The translations under genes were made by a program, and so were the position numbers. This document shows, piece by piece, positions 11,441 to 20,391 of a stretch of DNA of 62,744 nt. Positions within the stretch are counted from its first letter, which is position 1, and each line of letters begins with the position of its first letter. The stretch lies in the NCBI GenBank assembly GCA_944390115.1, contig CALXOW010000013.1, forward strand, positions 1 through 62,744, given 5' to 3'. Under the pieces are notes generated by a model. The model did not search any database, was not told the origin of the DNA, and saw only the letters and a list, made by a program, of their open reading frames with translations. The stretch is from an uncultured Anaerobiospirillum sp. GTDB taxonomy: Bacteria > Pseudomonadota > Gammaproteobacteria > Enterobacterales > Succinivibrionaceae.

Positions 11441-13798
11441 TTAGCGGCGACGGCGCTTGCGACGGTGGGCGCTACCATCGCCACTTGAGGCGTCCGGCGA
11501 TACCGCAGGCTCGGTCTTAACCGCAGACTCAGCCTTAACTTGAGGTTCTGCTTTAACCTCAGGCTCTGCTTTAACCTCAGGCTCGGCCTTAACCTGAGGC
11601 TCGGCCTTGACCGCAGCCACTGGCTCTGGTTTGACCTCAACCTTAGGTTCGCTCTTAGGCTCTACTTTAACCTCGACCTTAGGCTCACTCTGAGCGGCAA
11701 CAGCTTCAGGCTCAGCACCATTAACCTCAGCTAGGGCAGCGGCGGCAGCGGCCTTGGCGCGGGCGCGGGTCTTATTACGACGGCTGCGACGGCCCTTGAT
11801 TGCCTCAAGCTCGCTTGGTGCTACCAGAGAAGCTTCTTCCTCAGCCGAGCTGGCTGCAAGCTCCTCAACTGGAGCTGCTGCTGGTGCCTCAGGCTCTGCT
11901 ACGACCTCAGGCTCAACCACAACTTTAGGCGCAACTACGCGCTCAGGCTCGAACACCGGCTCGACCGCGCTTGGTGCGACCTCTGGTACGGCGACCTGCT
12001 CTGGCTCGGCAATGACTTGCTCCGGCTCAGCACTGACCTCAGGCACATCCTGGACTTCCAGCTCACGGACTTCAGGCTCAATGACTGCTTCGTTGAGGAA
12101 AGCACGCACCTTAGGGGCTACTTCCTCAACGGCCTGAACCTCGGCGCTTGGTTCTACCTTGGCACTTGGCTCTAAGCTTGATGGCACCAGCGTTGGGGTG
12201 TATTCGCGGCCCAGCGCATTTTCCCAACCAGCATCAGGGCTTGAGGCGATTGGCGCAATAATCTGGGCTTGAGCCTCGGCTAAGAGCTCAGCGGCGCTCT
12301 TGACCGGACGCTGCATCACCGCGTGACGCGAGATAACCGTAGCTGGACCCTCGTCGCCTGACTCGGGGGCTTGCGCTTGCTTTATACGCTCGAGCTCGGC
12401 ATCTAAGGCGGCACTCTTTTCGTAATCTTCGGCGGCCTTGCGCGAATTGGTGACAATGCGCGTGGTGCTGTTGCGCACTAAGACGGCATTGGCAATGTGG
12501 TCACCATTCTCCTCGGCATTTTCCACCCCATAGGCCTGGCGGCGGCGCGCGGCATCTAAGGCCGCTTGCGCTTCGGCGACCGTCAGCGGACGCATCGTGC
12601 TTGGTGTTGGCACATAGTAATCGTCTTCAGGACGCGGATAGTCGTTGGTGAGCGGACGGCCCCCGACCCCCTTTAAGCCGTATTCACCCCAACGCTCGCG
12701 CGTCATAGAGTGGCGGGCCACAATGGTGTCAGGGCTCGGCACAAAAGTCTGCTTGATCGTACGTACGATGCGCACCCCTTCGCTTGAGGCAATGACCTCA
12801 TCTTGACGGACGGGCTCACTCTTAGGGGCTGGCACCGCCTGAGAGGCTGGCACTGCCCGAGGAGCAGGTTCGTCCTTGGCATCCGTGGTCATAGTGGTAA
12901 CCTCAGCTTCAGTCTTCACGGTGGCCTCATCGTCCACGGCGGTGGCGTCATCGGCCTCGGCGGTGGCGTCATAGGCCTCGGCGGTGGCGTCATCGTCCAC
13001 GACCGTCGCAATAATTTCTTGCTCTGGGGCCATGCGCTCCATGACCTCAGGGGTGGCTTCGTAGGACAACTGCGCATGTGACGTGTCGTTGATTACAAGG
13101 CCGGTATCGACATCCACCAATAAGCCCTCAGGGTGAGCGGCGGCCATAGCATGGGCGCGCGCACTGGAGGTGCTCATCGTGATGCGGGTGGTAGCGTTAT
13201 TGCTCGGCTGCAAATTGACATACTGGGCGTAACGCTCGGTGCCTAAGTTACGCTCTAGGCCGACGCTCTGCGCTATGCCCTTGGACATACCATAGCTCAT
13301 AGGCTTACTGTAACCTGAAGGCTGATCCTTGTCCTTGGCCGTAGGACGCAGCGGCATTACCGCGCCCGAGCGGTAGATGGCATAGCGTGGCTTATTATCA
13401 GGAGCCGGTTCATTGGCCGGAGTGCCTAAGGCTTGAGCACGCGCTTCATCTTGATTCTTAACGTAGTGGCGCACGCGCATGAGGCTGGCGTAATCTTCAG
13501 GGGAGAGGTCATAATCCTCTTGATAGGCATAAGCCTCTAAGGCGGCCGCGCTTAACGTTGCCAGCTCGTCTGAGGCTGCGCTTTGGCGTTGCTCAAAACC
13601 GGGAATATTCCAGTTCTGAGTGAAATTTAAGCTGCTGAATTTATCGGCGCGAGCACTATTGAGCGCCAGGCGCCCTAGTTGAGCGGCAGCTTGCGCACTT
13701 ACCTGTGCCCCTAGCGTCCGACCATTGGGCTCATCAAGATAGGAATCTGATGGGCTGAGCCGATAGAGGCTTTGTAAGTTTTTGTTAGTCTGCTCCAT
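11441..13798 (-). CDS. Low-complexity acidic/Ala-Pro-Glu-rich protein of unknown function
   Basis: 785 aa if it begins at ATG 13798; an in-frame TTG at 13852 is possible and neither start has a good ribosome site. I do not recognise the family. There is no signal peptide or transmembrane segment. The N-terminal 150 residues look folded. The rest is dominated by Glu, Ala, Pro and Val, with acidic repeats (AEAYDATAEADDATA), a basic patch RRSRRNKTRARAKAAAAAA, a C-terminal array of six-residue VKAEP(Q/E) units, and a terminal HRRKRRRR. The alternating acidic and basic tail resembles disordered RNA- or DNA-binding tails (for example of RNase E), but no catalytic domain is seen. Confidence 0.7.
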   Translation of the reverse strand: MEQTNKNLQSLYRLSPSDSYLDEPNGRTLGAQVSAQAAAQLGRLALNSARADKFSSLNFTQNWNIPGFEQRQSAASDELATLSAAALEAYAYQEDYDLSPEDYASLMRVRHYVKNQDEARAQALGTPANEPAPDNKPRYAIYRSGAVMPLRPTAKDKDQPSGYSKPMSYGMSKGIAQSVGLERNLGTERYAQYVNLQPSNNATTRITMSTSSARAHAMAAAHPEGLLVDVDTGLVINDTSHAQLSYEATPEVMERMAPEQEIIATVVDDDATAEAYDATAEADDATAVDDEATVKTEAEVTTMTTDAKDEPAPRAVPASQAVPAPKSEPVRQDEVIASSEGVRIVRTIKQTFVPSPDTIVARHSMTRERWGEYGLKGVGGRPLTNDYPRPEDDYYVPTPSTMRPLTVAEAQAALDAARRRQAYGVENAEENGDHIANAVLVRNSTTRIVTNSRKAAEDYEKSAALDAELERIKQAQAPESGDEGPATVISRHAVMQRPVKSAAELLAEAQAQIIAPIASSPDAGWENALGREYTPTLVPSSLEPSAKVEPSAEVQAVEEVAPKVRAFLNEAVIEPEVRELEVQDVPEVSAEPEQVIAEPEQVAVPEVAPSAVEPVFEPERVVAPKVVVEPEVVAEPEAPAAAPVEELAASSAEEEASLVAPSELEAIKGRRSRRNKTRARAKAAAAAALAEVNGAEPEAVAAQSEPKVEVKVEPKSEPKVEVKPEPVAAVKAEPQVKAEPEVKAEPEVKAEPQVKAESAVKTEPAVSPDASSGDGSAHRRKRRRR
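11511..11616 (-). repeat. 18-bp in-frame tandem repeat (VKAEPx) near the 3' end of the 785-aa gene
   Basis: Successive 18-base units such as GCTTTAACCTCAGGCTCT encode VKAEPQ/VKAEPE about five to six times. A similar, less regular EPKVEV array follows at 11617-11690. Confidence 0.85.
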
Positions 13799-13910
13799 AG
13801 CGTTCAATGGGGCCTTAGCACCCCAAGTGAGAGTGCCTGACCATTTCCTCAAACTTAAGTGGTAAGTTCCTAAGCTGCTGGGAGCTTATCCCTGCTGCTT
13901 ACAACATGCG

Positions 13911-13937
13911 GCGGCCTAAACCCGAGGTTTAGGCCGC
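13911..13937. terminator. Perfect 12-bp hairpin after the JetD-like gene
   Basis: GCGGCCTAAACC (13911-13922) pairs with GGTTTAGGCCGC (13926-13937) around CGA, 27 bases past the stop of the JetD-like gene and upstream of the 785-aa gene. No T-run follows, but the stem is very stable. Confidence 0.7.
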
Positions 13938-13963
13938 ACGCGCTATCGGATCATGACCTGTAA

Positions 13964-15394
13964 CTAGGCCTGCTTTTCTAACTTCGACCCGTCATCCTTG
14001 GCTGCGCCCTTATTGGCTGGCTTAAAATCACCATTAGGGTTGGCCTTAGTGATGGTGCCCGCAGTTGCGACCTCATTTAACGGCTGGCTCTTGGTGACAG
14101 TGGTGTGCACCGAGCTTAAGTTGTTGTAAGGGGCCGTGTCATCGATCGTATTGCCGCTCGTGACTCCCAGCATATTGTTTAAAGCAAGGTTGCCTAAGTT
14201 AGCATCGTTTAAGTACTGCTCATCAGAGCAACCTAAGGCCGTGGCAATTAAGGCCAGCGGCAGACGCTCTAAGTCTAAGCGGACGCGATCGCCATAGACG
14301 CCATCGATTAAGCAGCGATATAAGTGGGTTTCGCTTTGGTTTAACGCTACTGGAGCGCTATCAAAGGCGCTTAAGTCATCGTTGGTCCACAGATCTTGAT
14401 TGGAGAGCAAGGTCTGCTCATCCATTAAGACCGACTCGATATTCGGCAGATATAAGCGCAGATTGTGCAAAATAGCAAAGGACTTGAGGTCAATCGAGCC
14501 CAAGTACTGGCAGTGGGCATTACCGACCCAGCTAATGGCACAGGCCTCACGGATGTGGTTAAGTGGGGTAATGATACCGACGGTGCCCTTGAGATCTGGC
14601 AAGGCTACCGCTGTTGGCAGATTGTCGATGAAGACGACGCGATCTGGGCGAATCTTGAGCTGCTCCATCTCTTGAATCGAGGTGGCAAAGAGGCGCATGC
14701 CGCCAATCTTCGTGCGCAGATCTTGATCGAAGACGACCATACGCACCAGCGATGGTGGTGGGGTTAAGCCCAGCTGTAATAAGTCCTTGCGGTATGGATT
14801 GAGCTCTAAGTAATCGCGCAGGAAATCAAGCAGCAGGTGGCTGTGCAGTTCAAACCAACGGGTATCAACACCACGAATTGGGATTTGGCGGATTAAGCAC
14901 TCGCTATCGCGGTGTTCGCAGAACCACTTGGAAACGGCGACCATACGCTCGAAGTCAATCCACGCCAGGTTGGCCAAGGAGCTGATGACATTGAGCGCCG
15001 AATCGATTAACTCAGGAACCTCTTGGGCGATGAGGTCTAAGCAGCGCACAGCGGAGTGATATTCAACTAAGTGGCCGGCCCAGATTGCTAACTCATCTGG
15101 GGTGTCGAATACGAGGTGAATTGGCACCTTGACCGTGCCCAATTCGTCGTAGCTCTTATCGATAAACTCGATATGACCTGCTGGCAGGTGGGTATTCCAC
15201 TCGGCGCAGAAGCTTAAGAAGGCGTCCTTATTTTCTAAGACTTCTTCATCCTTGGTCGGGGCACCTAAATAGAGGTGGGTTGGGAAGTCCTCGGGCACAT
15301 CGCGCTTATCCTTGATGTGACTTGCCAGCCAACTAATCACTTTAGCGCGATAGTAGTTGTTAATCTCGCTGCGAATGATGCTACGATTTTTCAC
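13964..15394 (-). CDS. Orphan JetD-like protein (DUF3322/DUF2220) with a degenerate Toprim motif
   Basis: 476 aa, GTG start at 15394 with AGGAG six bases upstream. The order of motifs is that of JetD, the nuclease of the Wadjet anti-plasmid system: IPIRGVDTRWFE (171-182), PPPSLVRMVVFD (212-223), the Toprim core VVFIDNLPTAVALPDL (253-268), YLGSIDLKSFAIL (297-309), SVLMDEQTLL (321-330) and RLDLERLPL (372-380). The Toprim metal ligands are altered. The usual Glu of the (I/V)EN motif is Asp257, and the usual D-x-D of GDID is S-x-D (Ser300, Asp302). No jetA, jetB or jetC is nearby. The last 90 residues are low complexity. It may be a decayed or repurposed JetD; activity is doubtful. Confidence 0.75.
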   Translation of the reverse strand: MKNRSIIRSEINNYYRAKVISWLASHIKDKRDVPEDFPTHLYLGAPTKDEEVLENKDAFLSFCAEWNTHLPAGHIEFIDKSYDELGTVKVPIHLVFDTPDELAIWAGHLVEYHSAVRCLDLIAQEVPELIDSALNVISSLANLAWIDFERMVAVSKWFCEHRDSECLIRQIPIRGVDTRWFELHSHLLLDFLRDYLELNPYRKDLLQLGLTPPPSLVRMVVFDQDLRTKIGGMRLFATSIQEMEQLKIRPDRVVFIDNLPTAVALPDLKGTVGIITPLNHIREACAISWVGNAHCQYLGSIDLKSFAILHNLRLYLPNIESVLMDEQTLLSNQDLWTNDDLSAFDSAPVALNQSETHLYRCLIDGVYGDRVRLDLERLPLALIATALGCSDEQYLNDANLGNLALNNMLGVTSGNTIDDTAPYNNLSSVHTTVTKSQPLNEVATAGTITKANPNGDFKPANKGAAKDDGSKLEKQA

Positions 15395-15730
15395 GAAGAG
15401 CTCCTAAAAATCTCTGTGCGCCCACGACAATCCTGCAGAGCTGCGGCTCTGACTTATCGATCCTATAGCCCAAGCTACGCATCGAGGTGTTCTGGCCTGT
15501 GCTCGTTTTTAAGCCGCGCTCAGCAACAGACTACGCACCGTAACTGATTATAGCATAGCCCTAGGCGGCAATTGAGCCCAAAGCCGCATGCTGGGCCGAA
15601 ATTGAGAGCCCCGTCCAGCATTATCTAAATCTGAGCCCAGCGCCCCCACCAACGACGCGCACACCCCAAAAGTTCAGCGCACAGGTGACCACACACCTCA
15701 CTGCATTAATGGTGCAAACACTACCAGCCT
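15395..15730. other. Intergenic region upstream of the JetD-like gene
   Basis: No credible gene. It holds the leader of the JetD-like gene, but I cannot identify a promoter. Confidence 0.4.
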
Positions 15731-15830
15731 GCTGGGCTATTGTGCCAACAGCGGAGCTATTGTACTGACAGCGGTGCTATTGTGCTGACAGCAGGGCTAT
15801 TGTGCCGACTGCCGGGCTATTGTGCCGACT
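15731..15830. repeat. 20-bp tandem repeat, five copies, running into the YczE-like gene
   Basis: The period is exactly 20 bases: units like GCCGGGCTATTGTGCCGACT occupy 15731-15830. The last units encode the stop codon and the Gln-Ser-Ala-Gln end of the minus-strand gene that ends at 15817. There are no spacers. Confidence 0.9.
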
Positions 15831-16539
15831 GTGCAGCTGGTACCTTGGTCTTGTCAATCCAGCGGGTGAAGAAGGCAAAGTAAGGCATCAGTACCTGGAC
15901 CATAGGACCAATCATGAGGGCGCCTAAGACCGTGCCTTCACGGATACCGATGATTTCGCTGAAGCCTGAGCACAATAAGGACATGATGGCAGCGGTGATG
16001 ACGAGGAAGGCGTCAAAGGCCAGCTTGACCCAGCCTAACTTCTTGTTGATGCGCGCAGCCAAGATCATGACAAAGGCATCGCACGGCAGTTTCGCGACAT
16101 TGCCGATTGCCTGGAGCACGATGGTCAAGGCAATGATGACCGAGCCCACAAAGAAGGTAATAAAGCACACGGCATAGCCATACGGCATGTTTTCAGGGTG
16201 AAAATCCTCGGTGACGTAGAGCCAGAAGTCCAGCATAAAGCCAAAGAGCACCATCGCCGGGACTTGCAGCAACACGTTCACCAGCTGCACTCTGCGCTCG
16301 GCGGCGTTCATGACAAAGAACTGGGAGATGAGCATGGAGCAATTGAACAGGATGTTGACCATGCCCATGGTGATCGGAAAGTACACCGAGGTAACGTAGC
16401 TAAAGCAGGCCACCGAGTTAACGCCTAAGGTCGCGCGTGTGACCAAGGTGACGCCAAAGGAGCCCACAATCATTGCGAGCAAAAACACGGTATAGCGGCG
16501 CACCAGCTCAGCCTTGCCCATGCGCATTACAATCTTCAT
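15817..16539 (-). CDS. YczE/YitT-type integral membrane protein
   Basis: 240 aa with about five to six hydrophobic helices. The N-terminal FLLAMIVGSFGVTLVTRATLG and the central IGNVAKLPCDAFVMILAARI resemble the YczE/YyaS/YitT (DUF6198-like) membrane proteins. Start ATG with AGGGTG five bases upstream. The biochemical role of the family is not established; some members sit next to transporters or regulators. The C-terminus is built by the 20-bp tandem repeat, so its last residues are probably not conserved. Confidence 0.75.
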   Translation of the reverse strand: MKIVMRMGKAELVRRYTVFLLAMIVGSFGVTLVTRATLGVNSVACFSYVTSVYFPITMGMVNILFNCSMLISQFFVMNAAERRVQLVNVLLQVPAMVLFGFMLDFWLYVTEDFHPENMPYGYAVCFITFFVGSVIIALTIVLQAIGNVAKLPCDAFVMILAARINKKLGWVKLAFDAFLVITAAIMSLLCSGFSEIIGIREGTVLGALMIGPMVQVLMPYFAFFTRWIDKTKVPAAQSAQ

Positions 16540-17408
16540 CGTGACACCCTAGAGCCGTGCTCTGACGCGGCCCAAACCAAAAACTAAAACCAAGCAGCAA
16601 GCTTAATCCATTAAGGCTATGCTCAGTCAAGAGGCACACCTCAACACAGCATGGCGCCATTATCACGCCAAGTCTCCATTGGCCCTGCTCTAACATGCTA
16701 AAACTTGTATGTCAGTCACAGATTTTGCCGCAGCAAAAGCCCGCTACCATTGGCTTTAGCGCCATTTTATTTCTTAACTGCCATACCAGTTTTAAGCAAA
16801 TTTTGCAAGTAATAATGCCCCAAGTTGTCGGTTTAGCGGCAACGTCAGGGCGTTGACGCAGTGGCCGTAAACGCTGTCGGAAATGCGTAATAACTTTCAC
16901 TACTAGCCCCAACCCGCGCCGTAATTACGGCACCTAATCGCGCCATCTGCTCCGCGCCCGCACCACTTTTCCGTGCACGCGCACGCCGCGCTCATTGGCT
17001 TTACTCCTAGGTTCTTGCTCAGGACTTAACCTAAACTTAACATTGAGCTGCACCCTAACTTGTCTGACAAGTAAAATAAGATGTTCACTTTAAGCGCGAC
17101 AGAATGCCCTATTTGAGGGCAGCACCCTCGGCGTGCACCGAGATGTGCACGTTTGTTGCGTTATCATTATTGTGACGTAACACAAGTTTGAGTTAACTAA
17201 AGCTTGCATTTGTCTCAATTGCTGGAACGCAAAGTGGGGCACAGGCAGGCAGTTGACAGAATTTCTCTGTTTCACGCTCAAACTCACAGTGCAATTTCAA
17301 GAGGAGGTTGCCGCGCACAGCAAGAATGTGCCTTGCGCTTGGTACGGAGTACAAGGTCGGGTTGACTCATATCCTTGCGGTAACGCGCAGCCTTATAGGT
17401 GATTTGGT
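16540..17408. other. Long divergent intergenic region (869 bp)
   Basis: No credible gene. It contains several inverted repeats: TGCCCT/AGGGCA at 17103-17119 and CTCGG/CCGAG around 17127-17142, followed by a second GTGCAC word. A run rich in CG dinucleotides lies around 16840-16990. A small RNA or operators are possible, but I cannot support a specific one. Confidence 0.4.
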
Positions 17409-18638
17409 ATGCCATCTACTGAGAAACTAACGAGACTTGGCATCTTCTTAGCCACAGGCTATCTGTGTGCCGGTATCGTCGTTGCCATATTTGTCGGTTT
17501 GCCATTATGGGTAAACTTCTTTAGCAGCGAGTTCTACATCGGTGCTTTAATCACGATTGTCACTATGCTGGTGGCAGCAGTGATTGGCGTCGGTATCATG
17601 CGCGCCTTAGTCTCGCGCTACGGCTTAAAGCCGATTTTCGACATGGACGTCTTGATCTTAATGATCGGTGTCCTGTTCTTAGCCTTAGCTATGAACCAAG
17701 CCATGGTCGTAGTCGGCCTCTTAGTCACCATTGGCGGTGGCACCCTCTACTTCATCGAGAACTTCTCGGTGCAGATGAAGGCAGCCTCCCAAGGTGGCAC
17801 CAAGGCTTTATCGTTAGTTGGTTGGGCCTTAGGTCCAATCATTGCGGTGGCAGCACTCACCATCTTTGCTGATCATGGTCTTCTGACCTTACGTATTCTC
17901 TTGGCGCACTACATTGTGATTGCCTTCTGGGTCTGGGTCCAGCGCCTGAGCTTACACGAGGACTATGCAGAGGCCCCAGAGTTCTTACATCGCATGTATG
18001 AGAGCTATCAGCACCTCAGTGCGATCCGTGCCGAGCAAGATCTTGAGATCAAGAAGAATCGCTTTGCCGTCAAGGTCAAGGCCCCAGAGCAAAAGGCTAC
18101 CCCAGTAGCTCAGGCAACCCCAGCAGAGCCAAAGGCCGATCCTGTAGAGCCAAAGGCCGCTCAAGCTGCCCCAACCAAGCCAGCAGCCCCAAAAGCTGAG
18201 AGCGTTGGTTTAACCGTCGAGAGCGTCATGGCCGCCCCTAAGGATGAGCCAGAAGCTCCACAAGCCGCACCTGAAACCCCTAAGGCTGAAGAAGTAAAGC
18301 CAGCTGAAGAGAGCAAGCCTGCCGCCCAGGCCCCTCAAGCTGAAGTAGCCGCTGAGTCTCCTAAGGCTGAGGATAAGCCTGCCGAAGAGAGCAAGACCGA
18401 AGCCCCTAAGGCTGAGGACAAGCCTGCCGAGGAGAGCAAGACCGAAGCCCCAAAGGCCGAAGATAAGCCTGCCGAAGAGAGCAAGACCGAAGCCCCAAAG
18501 GCCGAGGACAAGCCTGCTGAGGAGAGCAAGGCTGAGACCGAAGCCCCTAAGGCCGAGGACAAGCCTGCTGAGGAGCCTAAGGCTGAAGAGCAGCCAGCTG
18601 AGACCCCTAAGAAGAAAAAGAAGGGCTGGCTCTGGTAG
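17409..18638 (+). CDS. Six-helix MFS-like membrane protein with a repetitive Pro/Ala/Glu/Lys tail
   Basis: 409 aa. Residues 1-185 carry six hydrophobic helices and look like one half of an MFS transporter (GGGTLYFIENFSVQMKAA, GWALGPIIAVAALTIF). Residues 215-400 are a soluble low-complexity tail with five 15-residue units of the type EAPKAEDKPAEESK, ending KKKKKGWLW. Start ATG is preceded by AGGTGAT. Half-size MFS proteins are rarely active transporters alone, so it may dimerise or be a remnant. The charged tail could be a spacer or a binding surface. Function unknown. Confidence 0.75.
   Translation: MPSTEKLTRLGIFLATGYLCAGIVVAIFVGLPLWVNFFSSEFYIGALITIVTMLVAAVIGVGIMRALVSRYGLKPIFDMDVLILMIGVLFLALAMNQAMVVVGLLVTIGGGTLYFIENFSVQMKAASQGGTKALSLVGWALGPIIAVAALTIFADHGLLTLRILLAHYIVIAFWVWVQRLSLHEDYAEAPEFLHRMYESYQHLSAIRAEQDLEIKKNRFAVKVKAPEQKATPVAQATPAEPKADPVEPKAAQAAPTKPAAPKAESVGLTVESVMAAPKDEPEAPQAAPETPKAEEVKPAEESKPAAQAPQAEVAAESPKAEDKPAEESKTEAPKAEDKPAEESKTEAPKAEDKPAEESKTEAPKAEDKPAEESKAETEAPKAEDKPAEEPKAEEQPAETPKKKKKGWLW
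18356..18590 (+). repeat. 45-bp in-frame tandem repeat in the membrane-protein tail
   Basis: About five copies of a 45-base unit encode TEAPKAEDKPAEESK with few changes. Near-identical DNA between copies (CCTAAGGCTGAGGACAAGCC) suggests recent expansion. Copy number could vary between strains. Confidence 0.9.
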
Positions 18639-18818
18639 CACGCAGCCACCGCTCACTGCAATTTGATGATGTGTTTGATGTAAAGCCAATGAAGTAAGTT
18701 TGTGTGGAGCTTACTTTCACCTAGCTAAGCGGGGCCGCCCGTGCAGCCCCACTTAGTCTAAGGCCGTAGAGATTTGGCTCGTGGTCACTTGGCTTTATCC
18801 CTTTTTCATAGGTTTGAT

Positions 18819-20234
18819 ATGCCTTTAAGTAAGTTGTTTAAGATTGGCGCTGCGCTCATATTGATGGCATTGGGCGTGAGCACCGCCTACGCGTCGGGCG
18901 CTGCGGCCATAGGTTTAGAGAATGCTGATGGTTGGCTTACCACCACCACGATTTATGGCATCCGCTACGAGATGATCATCTTCGGTCTCATCTTAGTAGG
19001 CGTGGCCATTTTCTATAACAAGACCATGCAGGTAGCCCTGATTGGTCTTTTAGCCCTGTGCTTTTACAAGTACGAGTTCTTGACTGACTTCTCGGTCATC
19101 AACCGCCTGTTTGGCCACATGGGCCCTGATGGTGAGTGGATTAAGGGTTCTTGGAACACGTACCTGAACTTAATCCTGATGCTGCCAGGCTTCTCCATCT
19201 TAGCCAACATCTTCGAGGAGTCGAAATTCCCTTCCATTCTGCCGCGCTACCTGCCTAAGGGCACGTTAGGTGCGATGGTAATGTTAGGCTTCGTCTTTGT
19301 CTTATCGACCTTCTTAGATAATATCGCCGCCGCTATGATCGGCTGCTCTATGGCGGCCGCCTTATATAAGGGCAAGGTGCACATCGGTTACGTCGCCGCC
19401 ATCTGCGCCGCCTCGAACGCTGGTGGTGCCGGTTCGGTCGTAGGTGATACCACCACCACCTTAATCTGGATCTACGGTAAAGATCCGCTGGTTATCGCTC
19501 ATGCCTTCTTACCAGCCTTTGTTGCTTTCTTAGTAGTCGCATTCTTTGCTGGCCGCGAGCAGCACCGCTACACTCAGGACATTTTCGTGCCTGAAGGCGG
19601 CGTCACTGTGGACAAGAAGCGCATTGTCTTAGTCGGCTGCATCTTATTGGCTGCGATCTTATTCAACTACTTCTTGGAGTTCCCAGCTCTGGGTATTTGG
19701 ATTGTGATCTTATTAGGCTCGCTCTTCGTTAAGATCAAGTTCCGTGTCGGCTTGACTGCGATGAACAGCACCATCTTCTTAGTAGCCCTGGTGTTCTGCG
19801 CCGAGTTAGTACCAATCGACTCCGTACCTGATGCTTCGATCCTCTCGACCTTAGCTATCGGCTTCGTCTCGGCGGTATTCAACAACATCCCATTAACTCA
19901 GCTGTGCTTAATCAAGGGCGGTTACGACTGGGCCTTAATCTCCTATGCTGTCGGTTTCGGTGGTTCGATGATTTGGTTCGGTTCGTCGGCTGGTGTTGCA
20001 GTGTGCGATATGTTCCCGAAGGCCCGTTCCTTCATGAACTGGTTACGTTACGGCTGGCACATCCCATTTGGCTTCGTCATCGGCTTTGGTGTGTACCTCT
20101 TAGTCATTGGCTGGGACCCAATGAAGGGCAATCCACCAGATCAAATGCCACAGCCTATCACCCAAGAAGAGGCTATTGGTAACGCTCCAGTCCACCACAA
20201 TGCCGACCCTGTGGTCGAGGTTGACGCGCAGTAA
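18819..20234 (+). CDS. NhaD/citrate-transporter-like ion transporter (IT superfamily)
   Basis: 471-aa inner-membrane protein with about 12 hydrophobic segments. The signature SNAGGAGSVVGDTTTTLIW, preceded by STFLDNIAAAMIG, is typical of NhaD-type Na+/H+ antiporters and related IT-superfamily carriers. The region FNNIPLTQL repeats this pattern in the second half. I prefer ATG 18819 to an upstream TTG (18774) because the residues that follow form a clear signal-like helix (LFKIGAALILMALGVSTAYA). The last 35 residues are hydrophilic. Na+/H+ exchange is likely; organic anion transport is an alternative. Confidence 0.82.
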   Translation: MPLSKLFKIGAALILMALGVSTAYASGAAAIGLENADGWLTTTTIYGIRYEMIIFGLILVGVAIFYNKTMQVALIGLLALCFYKYEFLTDFSVINRLFGHMGPDGEWIKGSWNTYLNLILMLPGFSILANIFEESKFPSILPRYLPKGTLGAMVMLGFVFVLSTFLDNIAAAMIGCSMAAALYKGKVHIGYVAAICAASNAGGAGSVVGDTTTTLIWIYGKDPLVIAHAFLPAFVAFLVVAFFAGREQHRYTQDIFVPEGGVTVDKKRIVLVGCILLAAILFNYFLEFPALGIWIVILLGSLFVKIKFRVGLTAMNSTIFLVALVFCAELVPIDSVPDASILSTLAIGFVSAVFNNIPLTQLCLIKGGYDWALISYAVGFGGSMIWFGSSAGVAVCDMFPKARSFMNWLRYGWHIPFGFVIGFGVYLLVIGWDPMKGNPPDQMPQPITQEEAIGNAPVHHNADPVVEVDAQ

Positions 20235-20282
20235 GCGCTACCCAAAACGCAAGCTAAAGATGGTTAGGCAGAGCCTAACCGC

Positions 20283-20321
20283 CCCAAGGCGAGGCCCCCA
20301 AGGCCTCGCCTTGGGTCTTTT
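20283..20321 (+). terminator. Strong terminator after the NhaD-like gene
   Basis: CCCAAGGCGAGGCC (20283-20296) pairs with GGCCTCGCCTTGGG (20302-20315), a perfect 14-bp stem, followed by TCTTTT. Confidence 0.95.
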
Positions 20322-20391
20322 GGGCCCCAAGCAAAATCGGGCTCTGTACCGTAAAATAATGTTTTGTCCGCACCCAAGAAGAGGAGGTCAA

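Noticed and set aside
13964-15394. A complete Wadjet (jetABCD) defence system
   Set aside because: Only the JetD-like gene is present. None of the neighbours has SMC, kleisin or kleisin-partner features, and the Toprim ligands are altered.
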